From RQOF01 sp964461135 (lineage in GTDB: Bacteria > Calditrichota > Calditrichia > RBG-13-44-9): a stretch of DNA of 39,293 nucleotides. Below are positions 26,710-36,162 of this stretch, in pieces (within the stretch, counting starts at the first letter, position 1; every line of letters begins with the position of its first letter). Both the position numbers and the translations under genes were made by a program. The notes beneath the pieces are model-generated. The model searched no databases, had not been told where the DNA came from, and saw only the letters and a list, made by a program, of their open reading frames with translations. The stretch lies in the NCBI GenBank assembly GCA_964461135.1, contig CAYWTB010000038.1, positions 1 through 39,293 of the forward strand, in the 5' to 3' direction.

Positions 26710-27807
26710 ATGGGTAAACCAGCCGCACGCATAGGAGATCTCACTGCCCATGGCGGTACAATTATGGTGGGCTTTCCGACTGTTTTGATCGGCGGAATGC
26801 CAGCCGCCCGTATCGGTGACATGCATGTTTGTCCCCTGTTTACTCCTGCCGGTCCGGCCCCCATTCCTCATGTTGGGGGACCGATTTCATTAGGAAGTGC
26901 GGGTGTTTTGATCGGTGGAATGCCGGCTGCGCGGGTAGGAGATATGGCGGTTTGTGTGGGCCCTCCGGATACCATTGCCATGGGTTGTTTTACTGTCCTG
27001 ATTGGTGAAGTGGGCGGCGGCGGCGGCGGTGGTGGTGGTGCCGGATTTGGAGCACCAGCCTCAATGGCTGCGTATGCCAGTGCGGCCACTGCCATATCCG
27101 GTAAAAAGGAAGCGACCACCAAAGAGGAGCACTGGGTGGAAATCCAGTTTGTCGACAAGGCGGGAAAACCGGTAAGTGATGTTAATTATAAGTTCACCGA
27201 TCCGGAAAATAAGGAGTCGGAAGGGATATTGCGTCTGGACGGAACTATCCGGCGTGATGGGATTAAAGACGGGCAATGTAAGGTGCAATTATTTGGAGTG
27301 AGCAATGCCAAATGGGCCAAAGATAAGGCGGAATTGGGAGAAAAAGTAAAGATGAGTGCAGAGGTGGAGGGTTTTGAGGATGGGACTAAAGCTACTGTCC
27401 AAATATACAGAAGGGATATAAAGGGTCCAGATGTGGTGATAAACACTCTTGAAACGAAAGTAAGTAGCGGCAAAGTTGAGGAAGAGTGGGAATATGTCTA
27501 TCCGAAGGAAAATGAAGAAGAGCAAGAAGAAACAAAAGAAATGAATCAATTTTCTGCCCCGGAATATTATTTTGATATTATTCTCGAGCCTTGTAAAACT
27601 CGTTCAGGATTGCTTACCTATAAGGATTATATTGAAATTGAACTTAAGGATAACGATAATAATGCGGTGGCTAATGAGGAATATATCCTTTATTTATCCG
27701 ACGGTGAAGTCAGAAAAGGGAAACTGGATGGAAACGGATATAAAAAGGAAGAAAAGATACCACCAGGACAATGTGATATAAAATTTCCCAAATTGCTAGA
27801 TGTATAA
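26710..27807 (+). CDS. PAAR spike-tip protein with C-terminal docking-like extension
   Basis: A 365-residue protein. Residues 1-99 are a PAAR domain with repeated GMPAARIGDM / GMPAARVGDM motifs and conserved His and Cys that bind the tip metal. A nine-Gly linker (102-110) follows. The extension has a transthyretin-like unit (about 140-195, GKPVSDVNYKF...GQCKVQLFG), an Ig-like domain (about 200-290) and a second transthyretin-like unit (about 310-361, LSDGEVRKGKLDGNGY...IPPGQCDIKFP). No catalytic motif is visible in it, so it probably docks a cargo protein rather than acting as a toxin. Residues 260-361 clearly resemble residues 178-283 of the protein at 34014. It follows vgrG, its expected partner. 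Confidence 0.9.
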   Translation: MGKPAARIGDLTAHGGTIMVGFPTVLIGGMPAARIGDMHVCPLFTPAGPAPIPHVGGPISLGSAGVLIGGMPAARVGDMAVCVGPPDTIAMGCFTVLIGEVGGGGGGGGGAGFGAPASMAAYASAATAISGKKEATTKEEHWVEIQFVDKAGKPVSDVNYKFTDPENKESEGILRLDGTIRRDGIKDGQCKVQLFGVSNAKWAKDKAELGEKVKMSAEVEGFEDGTKATVQIYRRDIKGPDVVINTLETKVSSGKVEEEWEYVYPKENEEEQEETKEMNQFSAPEYYFDIILEPCKTRSGLLTYKDYIEIELKDNDNNAVANEEYILYLSDGEVRKGKLDGNGYKKEEKIPPGQCDIKFPKLLDV

Positions 27808-27932
27808 TCAACAATTAATTTCTTTCATTTTTATAATTTAATCAGTAATTCTAATGCAAAAATTAATTTCCGAATATTGGAATTTGAGGGCAAAATTCAA
27901 CAGTCTATAATATTGAAGGTTTATTAACCCTC

Positions 27933-27961
27933 TTGACCATCGCTTCAGTCGTATGAATAAT
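27933..27961 (+). promoter_or_regulatory. Candidate sigma-70-type promoter before the 1093-aa gene
   Basis: TTGACC (27933-27938) and AATAAT (27956-27961) each match the consensus boxes at five of six bases, with an ideal 17-base spacer. Transcription would start near 27968, about 20 bases before the start codon. This would make the effector island a unit separate from the sigma-54 operon. Based on sequence match only. Confidence 0.45.
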
Positions 27962-27988
27962 AGAAAAAATTTCAGGTATTAGAAAAGA

Positions 27989-30900
27989 ATGGGAAAAACG
28001 AAAAGTATTAAAGAATTAATAGATATTTATGAAAGCAAAATTAACCTTTTATCGGTTAAGCATAATGTATTGATTATTAAAAAGAGAAAAGCCACCATAC
28101 TCGAGATGGAAGATGTTCTGTTCCATCATAACAGTGCTGTATTATTACCCTCAGATCCCAAAGGGCCATCATCAGCTCAAGGAGTAGACAGCAAAAAGGA
28201 ACAGAAGAAAATTACGGGTCTGGAAGTTATAAAAGCTATTTATTTATTCATCCAGGAAAATAAAGAAAAAAAACTGGTTATCGCAGGACACACTGACAGA
28301 TCCGGTGATACAAAATACAATTTCGACCTATCCGAGTTGCGGGCACTATCGGTACTGTCTATTCTTAAAGGGGAAAGAGGAATCTGGCTAAAGGCGGTAA
28401 AAGACAAAAATAAAGTTGAAGATTATCAACAAATTCTCAGACATTTTCATCTTAAACATGGTTGGGATTGTGATCCTGGTGAGATAAATAATAGTCATAA
28501 CAATAAGACAAAAAATGCAGTAAAGAACTTTCAAGTTGCCTATAATAAAGATGCTTCGGTTCTTATTGATGTTGATGGTGATGTTGGAGAACAAACCTGG
28601 GATGCCATTTATGATGTTTACTTGAAAGAATTGGCGGCACTCATGGGGGAAAAGGATGTAAATGGTTTAACGAGATGGCGTGACACCGTTAAATTTTTTG
28701 ATGATAAAAAAAATATTTTACCTTGTGGTGAATCAATCCCAATTGATTCACCGGGTTTAGACGGTATTAAATCACAAACCAACCGGCGAGTGGAATTCAT
28801 ATTTGTTGATGATGCTGATCTTCCGTTCAATCTAAATTGCCCTTTTACACGGAATAGATTACATACTCAGAGTGAATGTCCGATCTATAATACCAAAAAA
28901 ATTAAACTTAAATACATTAAGTTAGCGCCAGTTGTACCTGTTATACCAAAGGATATCAAGATAGTAAAAATTGATGACCATTTTGCACCAGGTTATGAGG
29001 CTCTTGATATTTCATACGAAATTAAAGGACTGAGTTCAGAACAGGTGACTCTGGAAATTTCAAGTCCGCATTATTCCCATAATCCTATTTTCAAACAACC
29101 TCTTGAAAATAAGGGGAAAACGGATGGTATGCATAAATTTGAGTGGTGGGGAAATGCCAATTGTAAAGACGGGCCGCTTAAGGACCGTTTTATAAATCCA
29201 TTATTTGCACCTTTCAAAGTAAAATTATCGGGTGGAGGTAAACAATCAGAAATTGAATTTAAGGTTTTATACGCAAAAATTGAACTGGAAGCAGGTGAAT
29301 GGATAGCAGATGGGACCAAACCCGATGAATCAAATGAAAAGGAGTGGTTAAGATATCATCTCAATAAACTTGGATATTTTGGTGGTCCTTTTACTTCTGA
29401 TGCTACAGAAACCGTGCTTCAAAAGGATTATTTAAAAAGGGCCATAAAACTTTATAAGTATAGAAATAAAGAGTTTCTCAAACATTGTATCGAAGATGAA
29501 ACTATCCAGGCTGCTATAAAGGCAAATCCAACCAACACCTCCATTTATGATTCTCTTGATGATACTCCGGGACAGTTCTCTGATTTGATTAAAGACGAGA
29601 TTAAAGCAAATCATGGGAAACGACAATTTTTTAAAGGAGATACAGCAACTGTTTTCACGGACAAAACAAAAAATGTAGAGATCTATATTCCCTCTTTGTA
29701 TTATGAAAAATCTCAACAATTCAACCAGGCGGGCGAGATTAGGAATGATCATGATAAAGATCATTTAAATGAACCTTTTATTCCCATTAAAGCCAAGATT
29801 CTCCTTCTTAATAAAAAGGATGAAGCCATAGATGCACCTGAAGCAGTGGGGAGTGTAAAAATCGGTTGGCGTATTGAGGATCCTCCAGAAACGGGCATGA
29901 ATGCCAGATATCAAATCCATGTAAGGCATGATGATGATGTGACCAAAGCCTCTCAGGATACGCAACGTCTTAAGTATATGCAGGATGTTCAAACCTGGGT
30001 AGCAGCAAATGCGAAATATTCGGATGATACACTTTTTGTAAAAAACGCTCCTCTTGTCTGTGGCGGGAAATCCGATCTTACCAAGATATTTATCAGTCAT
30101 AAACCTTTTAAGCTTGAAACTCCTGAAAAAATCCCACTATCAGTTGCTTCAATCGATTGGAAAAAGCCCGTTATTATGGGACGCACCGGTGTAAATTTTA
30201 TCCCATCATTTATTGCAGGGGATTCTTATCGTATCATTGTCGATCTGGAATTTAAGGGGCTGCCTAATGAAGCTGATCTCAAAACCTGGCATAAAGCTGA
30301 TGGCAAAGGGCGCAATGCCTGTAAAGCAGAAACAGGCATTTTTACAATTTGGCGTGATGATAAATTTACAAGAATTGTAGCATGGCCTGGAATACCGTAT
30401 GCTGATTATCAGTTAGCGAGGATTCGCCAAAACTATCAACAATGTTATATAGATATGCGGATTCCCAGTGCAGCCGAAGTTATTGATATCACCAGCGTGA
30501 TTGATAATGATGATTATCAGGAAATAATAAAAAGTTTTCAACCAAAAAATTTAAAAGCGCAGTTAACTCCGTCTCTGGGAGCAGGTGAGGCAGGTAGAAT
30601 TACAAAAGATGCTACACCTGGTACAACCTGGATATTCTGGAAGAAATTCAATCTTACGAAGGATTGTTTATATGGGAGGGACCTCCCTGAACAGAAAAAT
30701 ATCCGGGGTGACCGATACGAGGCTGCCATTCAAGCACTTTTTTATGATGACACCAATGGTTTTGTTTATAAAATTTCTGACCCAATGGCAAAAATGATTT
30801 CTGATAAACTACGTTTGAAAGTACCTGAAGGTCACATAATCGTCGCATTTAGACCACATTCTCCTATTAATATCAAAAAAAATACCGGAGGTGCTTTAGC

Positions 30901-31270
30901 TGGTTATCCGAAAAATAATTTTATTGCCGGTTTTGTTAGCATGGGTCTTGCTGATGGTATTGTAACATATGACCTGGGTGATAATGATAGAAGAGGATAT
31001 GTCATCACCCATGAATTTGGTCACCATAATTTCTTATACCATAATTTTCATGATTCTGCTGGTGATGATAATCTAAAACATCATGATACCTCCGACTGGA
31101 ACGATATAATGACCTATCCTCAAAATGCAACACCTCCAGCACCACTTACTGCTAATAATCTGGTGGGAACAATCAATCCTCTTTATTGCGGCAAATGTAA
31201 CCTCCGGCTTCGCGGGTGGAGAATTGTAGCGAATGCACCTCTACCGGGTAGTTTTCCGGCAAATTCATAA
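27989..31270 (+). CDS. Large candidate T6SS effector: OmpA-like, PG-binding-like and metzincin-like protease
   Basis: A 1093-residue protein with no signal peptide, as expected of T6SS cargo. Residues about 40-170 resemble an OmpA-like peptidoglycan-binding domain (VIAGHTDRSGDTKYNFDLS, with HTDRSG at 101-106). About 149-211 looks like a PG_binding_1 module (AVKNFQ, DGDVGEQTWDAI), and 452-495 may be another. A beta-rich middle part of unknown kind follows. The C-terminus has the zinc-protease motif HEFGHHNFLYH (1008-1018) and DIMTY (1039-1043), which resembles a metzincin Met-turn, then a Cys pair (1067, 1070). Position 8 of the motif is Phe rather than the usual metzincin Gly. It lies just after vgrG and the PAAR gene. 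The function, a zinc protease delivered by the T6SS and possibly guided to the cell wall, is inferred. Confidence 0.7.
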   Translation: MGKTKSIKELIDIYESKINLLSVKHNVLIIKKRKATILEMEDVLFHHNSAVLLPSDPKGPSSAQGVDSKKEQKKITGLEVIKAIYLFIQENKEKKLVIAGHTDRSGDTKYNFDLSELRALSVLSILKGERGIWLKAVKDKNKVEDYQQILRHFHLKHGWDCDPGEINNSHNNKTKNAVKNFQVAYNKDASVLIDVDGDVGEQTWDAIYDVYLKELAALMGEKDVNGLTRWRDTVKFFDDKKNILPCGESIPIDSPGLDGIKSQTNRRVEFIFVDDADLPFNLNCPFTRNRLHTQSECPIYNTKKIKLKYIKLAPVVPVIPKDIKIVKIDDHFAPGYEALDISYEIKGLSSEQVTLEISSPHYSHNPIFKQPLENKGKTDGMHKFEWWGNANCKDGPLKDRFINPLFAPFKVKLSGGGKQSEIEFKVLYAKIELEAGEWIADGTKPDESNEKEWLRYHLNKLGYFGGPFTSDATETVLQKDYLKRAIKLYKYRNKEFLKHCIEDETIQAAIKANPTNTSIYDSLDDTPGQFSDLIKDEIKANHGKRQFFKGDTATVFTDKTKNVEIYIPSLYYEKSQQFNQAGEIRNDHDKDHLNEPFIPIKAKILLLNKKDEAIDAPEAVGSVKIGWRIEDPPETGMNARYQIHVRHDDDVTKASQDTQRLKYMQDVQTWVAANAKYSDDTLFVKNAPLVCGGKSDLTKIFISHKPFKLETPEKIPLSVASIDWKKPVIMGRTGVNFIPSFIAGDSYRIIVDLEFKGLPNEADLKTWHKADGKGRNACKAETGIFTIWRDDKFTRIVAWPGIPYADYQLARIRQNYQQCYIDMRIPSAAEVIDITSVIDNDDYQEIIKSFQPKNLKAQLTPSLGAGEAGRITKDATPGTTWIFWKKFNLTKDCLYGRDLPEQKNIRGDRYEAAIQALFYDDTNGFVYKISDPMAKMISDKLRLKVPEGHIIVAFRPHSPINIKKNTGGALAGYPKNNFIAGFVSMGLADGIVTYDLGDNDRRGYVITHEFGHHNFLYHNFHDSAGDDNLKHHDTSDWNDIMTYPQNATPPAPLTANNLVGTINPLYCGKCNLRLRGWRIVANAPLPGSFPANS

Positions 31271-31282
31271 AAGGAAATTAGA

Positions 31283-32743
31283 GTGCCTATTAAAACGGAA
31301 ATTATTAATCTATTGCCTGGTCCAGAGATTGATACTTTTACAACTCTCCTTATTTCCGTAAGAGCTGTGAATCAATCAGATGAAGCGATTGTATTAGATC
31401 ATATAAAAACAAAAATTTTTTTTGAATTATGGTCCGAGAATGATGAACTTCTTTTAGTCATTGATGAGATTTGCCGTCAAAACTGGCTTTTTAATAAAAG
31501 ATCAAGGCGAATACCCGCCCCGGTAACAATAATGCCGGGTGCACAGGAGATCTTTGAGTTCGATTTTGCTAACTATTATTATCCTCTAGCTGCCGGCAAG
31601 TATAAATTAATTTTATGTCATATTTCAGGTGAAGGTGATAAAAATAGAGGAAATGTAGTAGAAATTACTGTTACACCCCGACAGGTTGAACAGGCTGTGG
31701 AGTGGTATGAAAACCCTGTTTTCGGGACGCATTCACTTTTATTGAGAGCATTAAGCAATCCCGGTGAGTACAATACCTTTTTGCGTTGGCTGGGTTTAAA
31801 TAGACCGCTTGCTTCATATATTAATAAAAAGCTTCGAGCAGTCCCTTCAGAATGTGCTGCTTTTCCATCGATTCCAGCCTTTTTTGATGTCGAAGAGTTT
31901 GCTCCGGGTTTCGAAAAGGTGATAATATTTCAATCTATTCAGAAGGTTATGATCTTCAAATTTGAAAATGGCGATCCGGTAGGATCATCAATGACTGTTC
32001 AATTACCTGAGGGTTTAAAAATCCTGCCGTTTTCATTTCGTACCTTGAAAGAAATATTTATTTTTTCACTTGGACAAGGCGGATCAGCTGCCTTTTTACA
32101 TGGTCATGTAATCAATCAGGATAGTGGTAGTGTTACACAATTTCTTAACAATATTCTTTCAGTCAATCCTTCGGATCGCCTGGCAATTGCAGGGGGTCCG
32201 GATCTCATTCATGTGGTCACAGCGGGCAAAAATTTGGTGCATTCAATGTTCAGTTATAATGGGGATTTGGTTACTAAAAATAGCATTGGTACTTATGATG
32301 GATATCCCGTTAATTTAGTCATTGATTTGGTTGCTGATTTTATCAGAGCGTCGTACATAGATTCTCAAACTCAGAAGAATCTTACGGTTATTGAATTACC
32401 CTTCCCAACTCTTGATCAACCGAAAGTTACAGCACGCAAAGAAAACTTTCATTTAAAACTGGAAGAACCAGAAACAATAATTGAAATTGATACACTTTTC
32501 GATCAGAAGGCCCGCTGTCATATTTTGTTTACCACGGATAAAGGAAAATTATTCTATGATAACACGGAACGTAATTTGCAGCATCTGGCAACCGGAGAAA
32601 TAAAATATTGGCCGCGACTTTTGAAAGGTGATATGGAATATGCACAACCGTATGTCGGTTTTTTCCTTAAATCTCGAGGGTATCGATTTTACTCCACAGA
32701 GGGGAAGGAGCCATGGAACGGTATTATAAATATGCAGGTATGA
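31283..32743 (+). CDS. Unrecognised beta-rich protein (possible effector partner)
   Basis: A 486-residue protein I do not recognise. The first 130 residues look like an Ig-like beta sandwich (LLISVRAVNQSDEAIVLDHI...LAAGKYKLILCHISG). The remainder has repeated beta-strand stretches that could form a propeller, but no catalytic motif or signal peptide is visible. The start is GTG 31283, 12 bases after the 1093-aa gene, with an AAAGGAAA ribosome site overlapping that gene's stop. The next gene overlaps its 3' end. The tight spacing suggests it works with the upstream protease, as an accessory, adaptor or immunity protein; which cannot be told from the sequence. Confidence 0.6.
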   Translation: MPIKTEIINLLPGPEIDTFTTLLISVRAVNQSDEAIVLDHIKTKIFFELWSENDELLLVIDEICRQNWLFNKRSRRIPAPVTIMPGAQEIFEFDFANYYYPLAAGKYKLILCHISGEGDKNRGNVVEITVTPRQVEQAVEWYENPVFGTHSLLLRALSNPGEYNTFLRWLGLNRPLASYINKKLRAVPSECAAFPSIPAFFDVEEFAPGFEKVIIFQSIQKVMIFKFENGDPVGSSMTVQLPEGLKILPFSFRTLKEIFIFSLGQGGSAAFLHGHVINQDSGSVTQFLNNILSVNPSDRLAIAGGPDLIHVVTAGKNLVHSMFSYNGDLVTKNSIGTYDGYPVNLVIDLVADFIRASYIDSQTQKNLTVIELPFPTLDQPKVTARKENFHLKLEEPETIIEIDTLFDQKARCHILFTTDKGKLFYDNTERNLQHLATGEIKYWPRLLKGDMEYAQPYVGFFLKSRGYRFYSTEGKEPWNGIINMQV

Positions 32744-33933
32744 CACTTTTATATAGTAAGTTGGTTTCCATGATGACACTTTCCTTATTGGTTAATTTTA
32801 CCGTCCTTAAAGCCGGTGATATAAGTACTGAAAGTCCCTCAGTTCAAATTATTTTTACTGAATTACGTCCTGTGCCTCCTCTTGATCCTTTTAAACCATT
32901 CTCCATTTCATTTGAAATAAAAAATGATAAAGACTTGCCTATTACTATTCCGGATTTAAACCGACTTCAGCTTGAAATTACCAATGTAAAAAAATCTGTA
33001 GTTATTCGTCGCGATTTAATGATTCCAAACTCAATTAAAACAATCATTCAGAAGGCACACGCAAAAGCTCCCCCTTACCAGGCCCTAAAATTGAACATCG
33101 ATCCACACACTTCTTACAGGGGGCAGTTTCTAAGTCTGAACGCCATCCCTCCTCTCCTTGCTGGCCCAAATGAGGGGATGTTTAGTGTAACTCTTGAGAA
33201 CGATACTGTTATCAAGTCGAATAAATTTCTTTTTTCTGTGATGGAGGAACAGCCATCTTTTGAACAGGAGATACTAAACGGGAAAGCTTATCTGGTAAAT
33301 ACACAACTGAGGCAAAAGATTTTGCTTTATAAGGAGCAGAAAAAAAGTCGGATTGTTTTACTTTCAAAAATATATCCAGATTTTATGTCAGTTGCCGCTG
33401 ATATTGATACACGTGATAATATTGAGAAAATTTCTTTGATTCATTACTGGCCAGCGCAGGAAATATTTTTTCTTTTTGCATCGATAGAGAATAAAAAAGT
33501 CAAGATTTTTCAGTTTGTTGATAAGCAACCCAATATATCAGATGAATACATTTTATATGATGCTTTGGCAATGAGGGAAAACCAGAAATTTTTTGGTCTT
33601 ATAAAAATTTTCCTTAATGAAAAAGGTGCAGGAATTGATGATTATCTTCTGTTTACCACACTGAATAATTTGGACTCAAGAGAATTGATCGCCGAATACT
33701 GGTTGAGAGATTGGAAAAAAAATTGTTGGAGAAAGGCGGAGGTGGCTCGATATCCGATTCCCTCAAAATCGGGTGAATTTCATTTGTCACTTTTTGAAGA
33801 AGGATTCAGAGTGATATTTGAGAATGATTCATTATTATGCCAATTAAATATTTCAGAAAAACTACCAGAATATCGGCGAAAAGCTCTGACTGATCCAATG
33901 CCCATAAAGAATAAAGTAAAAAGGACCAATTAG
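32713..33933 (+). CDS. Probable secreted beta-rich protein; immunity candidate
   Basis: A 406-residue protein of unknown family. A hydrophobic N-terminal stretch (about 10-35) after a basic start looks like a signal peptide or anchor, so a periplasmic site is likely. An Ig-like part (FSISFEIKNDKDLPITI...MFSVTLEND) is followed by beta-rich sequence of the same general layout as its neighbour at 31283, so the two may be distant relatives. ATG 32713 has GGGGAAGGAG directly before it, slightly close; ATG 32740 overlaps the previous stop as ATGA and is an alternative. A periplasmic protein encoded next to a putative wall-targeted effector is where an immunity protein would be expected; this is inference. 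Confidence 0.55.
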   Translation: MERYYKYAGMTLLYSKLVSMMTLSLLVNFTVLKAGDISTESPSVQIIFTELRPVPPLDPFKPFSISFEIKNDKDLPITIPDLNRLQLEITNVKKSVVIRRDLMIPNSIKTIIQKAHAKAPPYQALKLNIDPHTSYRGQFLSLNAIPPLLAGPNEGMFSVTLENDTVIKSNKFLFSVMEEQPSFEQEILNGKAYLVNTQLRQKILLYKEQKKSRIVLLSKIYPDFMSVAADIDTRDNIEKISLIHYWPAQEIFFLFASIENKKVKIFQFVDKQPNISDEYILYDALAMRENQKFFGLIKIFLNEKGAGIDDYLLFTTLNNLDSRELIAEYWLRDWKKNCWRKAEVARYPIPSKSGEFHLSLFEEGFRVIFENDSLLCQLNISEKLPEYRRKALTDPMPIKNKVKRTN

Positions 33934-34013
33934 TTTTTAATTTAATGAACACGTGTGTCTTTTTTAAATTTCTGATAATGGCATTCGAATTCCACTTTTT
34001 GGAGTAGTTTAAA

Positions 34014-34877
34014 ATGCCCGAACATCAAGCAAAGACGGATGAGATAAAAAAAATAGAACTACCCTCAGCCATCCAGCAGGTCTTATGGAGTAAGCAGATG
34101 GTTGCGGTCAGAGCGAAAGCCGGCATTGAGGTTTTCACCCAGTATGTGGGCAATAACTCCGATTTAGAAATAGAGTTATCGGATCAGTCCGGCAAAAAAT
34201 ATGGCACTATAAAAGGCAAGATCTCCGGTAATTATTTCTCGTCTCAGATCGATGTACCCGAAAAAGTTGATAAAATATTATATGCTACTGTAAAATTACC
34301 CAAGCATGGACTGGAGAAGAAGTCCAATCCATTGTTGGTTACACCACCCATTAATATTACCAACCTGAAATGGGACAAGAAGGAAGCCCGGCGGGGAGAT
34401 ATCCTGAAATTGACAGCAGATGTGAAAGGTGTGCAGGAGGGAAGCGAAGCAGAAATAGAGATCTGGGAGCACGATGCGGACGGGGCACATGACCTGATTA
34501 CCAAATTTCCTGCTACGGTTAAAGGGAATAAAATTGAGATCGACTGGGAATATGAATATCACGAGGATACCGATGATATTCCATCCCAGGAAGAGACAGA
34601 GAAGGGATACAACCCCCCAGAATACCTTTTCCGGGTAAAAATTGGAGGAGTATCGGCAGATTCTGATTTGCTGGAGTTTAAGGATTGGATTGGAATCCAA
34701 TTAAAGAATGGTGATGGACATCCAAAACCTGGGGAGAGGTATATTATTAAATTTGCTGATGGAAGTGAGAAAAATGGAAAGCTCGATTCCAATGGGTACA
34801 CCAGAGAAAATGACATATCTCCTGGACCGGTTAAAATTAATTTTCCTGATTCCCAAATCTTTGAAATTATCGAATAG
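34014..34877 (+). CDS. Non-PAAR paralogue of the PAAR C-terminal docking region
   Basis: A 287-residue protein with no signal peptide or catalytic motif. Residues 178-283 closely resemble residues 260-361 of the PAAR protein at 26710: WEYEYH/WEYVYP, PPEYLFR/APEYYFD, FKDWIGIQL/YKDYIEIEL and NGKLDSNGYTREN/KGKLDGNGYKKEE. The preceding part (about 110-178) holds the matching Ig-like domain. It therefore carries the docking-type module without PAAR. It may bind VgrG, or the toxin encoded 128 bases downstream, as an adaptor. A good GGAG ribosome site precedes ATG 34014. The role is inferred; the shared module is directly visible. Confidence 0.75.
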   Translation: MPEHQAKTDEIKKIELPSAIQQVLWSKQMVAVRAKAGIEVFTQYVGNNSDLEIELSDQSGKKYGTIKGKISGNYFSSQIDVPEKVDKILYATVKLPKHGLEKKSNPLLVTPPINITNLKWDKKEARRGDILKLTADVKGVQEGSEAEIEIWEHDADGAHDLITKFPATVKGNKIEIDWEYEYHEDTDDIPSQEETEKGYNPPEYLFRVKIGGVSADSDLLEFKDWIGIQLKNGDGHPKPGERYIIKFADGSEKNGKLDSNGYTRENDISPGPVKINFPDSQIFEIIE

Positions 34878-35004
34878 AAAAAAATTCTTTTAAGAATAAC
34901 TCTCTAGTACATTATCTGCTTAGAAATTACTAAAATAAGCACCTGTAATCTATATTTATGCACATTAAAACTTTATACCTCTAAATTTTATAGTACTAAG
35001 ACCC

Positions 35005-35736
35005 ATGGGTGATGACAAAAAAACTTCCACAGGCAGTGACAAGACATTTCAGGAGTTAAAAAGAAAAAATGTGACTTTTTCTGCATTTTCTAAAAGAGAA
35101 CCCCCGAGGTCGCAAAAAGAATTATGGAATCATGCAGTTGAATATTATTTTGATGAAAAATATACTGATTCAATTCATGTTTTTAGAATTAACAATATTT
35201 TTTCTGATATTGTATCTGATCTAGATCGAGAATTAAATCCATCAATTTCTGGAGAAAAACCTTATGTTCTCGGTGATTTGAATATTTTTACTCATGGTCG
35301 GGTTGTGGTTCAGGGTAAAAAAATTATTGGTACAGAATATAATCTAAAATTTACGGCCCAGGATAAAAATAATTGGGTCTCAGCTGAGGACCTGGAAAAA
35401 TATCTTGATGATTGGATTAAAGTATCACCAAGCATGCGATTTAATCTTCAGAATATAAAAAATCGAATAGATTCAAATTCAACTATTTGGTTTCGTGGTT
35501 GCAATATTGGAAAATATAAGAAGCTTTTACAATTGGTACATGAGATGTTTTGGGAAAAACCTAAAGTGTGTGGATACGATCTTAGGGCTTGGCTATCTTT
35601 CAATTATAATCCCCCAGTACAAAATAAGGATTTCACCAGTGTTACGGTAAGGCTTATAGATCCAACTAAAAAAAAAGGAAAGTTTTTACAGGAAGGAACA
35701 TCGGAATTTAATAAACATGTTGTCTGTTATCCTTAA
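35005..35736 (+). CDS. Candidate caspase-like (clan CD) cysteine protease, possible effector
   Basis: A 243-residue protein with no close family I can name. Two blocks fit the caspase/gingipain (clan CD) pattern: a hydrophobic strand followed by His-Gly (LNIFTHG, H97-G98), and 69 residues later a strand followed by a Gly-Cys pair (IWFRGCNIG, C166). The same HG ... GCN spacing is seen in some DUF4347-like proteins. There is no signal peptide. It follows the adaptor-like gene at 34014 and is AT-rich compared with the T6SS core, which fits an acquired cargo gene. No ribosome site is evident before ATG 35005. No matching immunity gene is recognisable next to it. The protease call is a motif-based inference. 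Confidence 0.5.
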   Translation: MGDDKKTSTGSDKTFQELKRKNVTFSAFSKREPPRSQKELWNHAVEYYFDEKYTDSIHVFRINNIFSDIVSDLDRELNPSISGEKPYVLGDLNIFTHGRVVVQGKKIIGTEYNLKFTAQDKNNWVSAEDLEKYLDDWIKVSPSMRFNLQNIKNRIDSNSTIWFRGCNIGKYKKLLQLVHEMFWEKPKVCGYDLRAWLSFNYNPPVQNKDFTSVTVRLIDPTKKKGKFLQEGTSEFNKHVVCYP

Positions 35737-36162
35737 ATGATGAAATGAAGTAGAATAATAATCAACCACTTGATTATCATTTAATATCAATATAAACAAT
35801 ATTATAAAACCCTATTAAAGATGAATTAATGAAATTAAACATTACAAATAGTATTCCCTGTGAAATCATGAGGTAGAAAAAATACTATAATAATTTATTT
35901 CATAGAATTTTTAAAAGATTACACCAATAAACTTTACTTTTTTGAACCGCCGATTTGAATCTTTCTATAACTAAGATATAACTCTATTTCACCAATATTT
36001 ATTCCTTAATGAAATAAATTATATACTAATTTGTATGAGTTTTCAGATATGGTTTTATCCTTACAAGAGTCTAATTCACAATTATCGTATTCCTATTTTT
36101 CCTAATTGGAATGATTTTACATTTCATAAAATGATATTCCCATAAACCATTAGGATTTTTAA
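35737..36162. other. AT-rich gap, no gene seen
   Basis: A 426-base AT-rich stretch with scattered stop codons in all frames. A perfect 14-base inverted repeat, ATAATTTATTTCAT (35890-35903) and ATGAAATAAATTAT (36009-36022), encloses 105 bases. It could be coincidental in such AT-rich DNA, or remnant ends of a small element. Confidence 0.4.

Noticed and set aside
2443..27807. Extracellular contractile injection system or prophage tail
   Set aside because: TssJ, TssL, TssM, TssK, ClpV and TagF are all present, which are specific to a T6SS.
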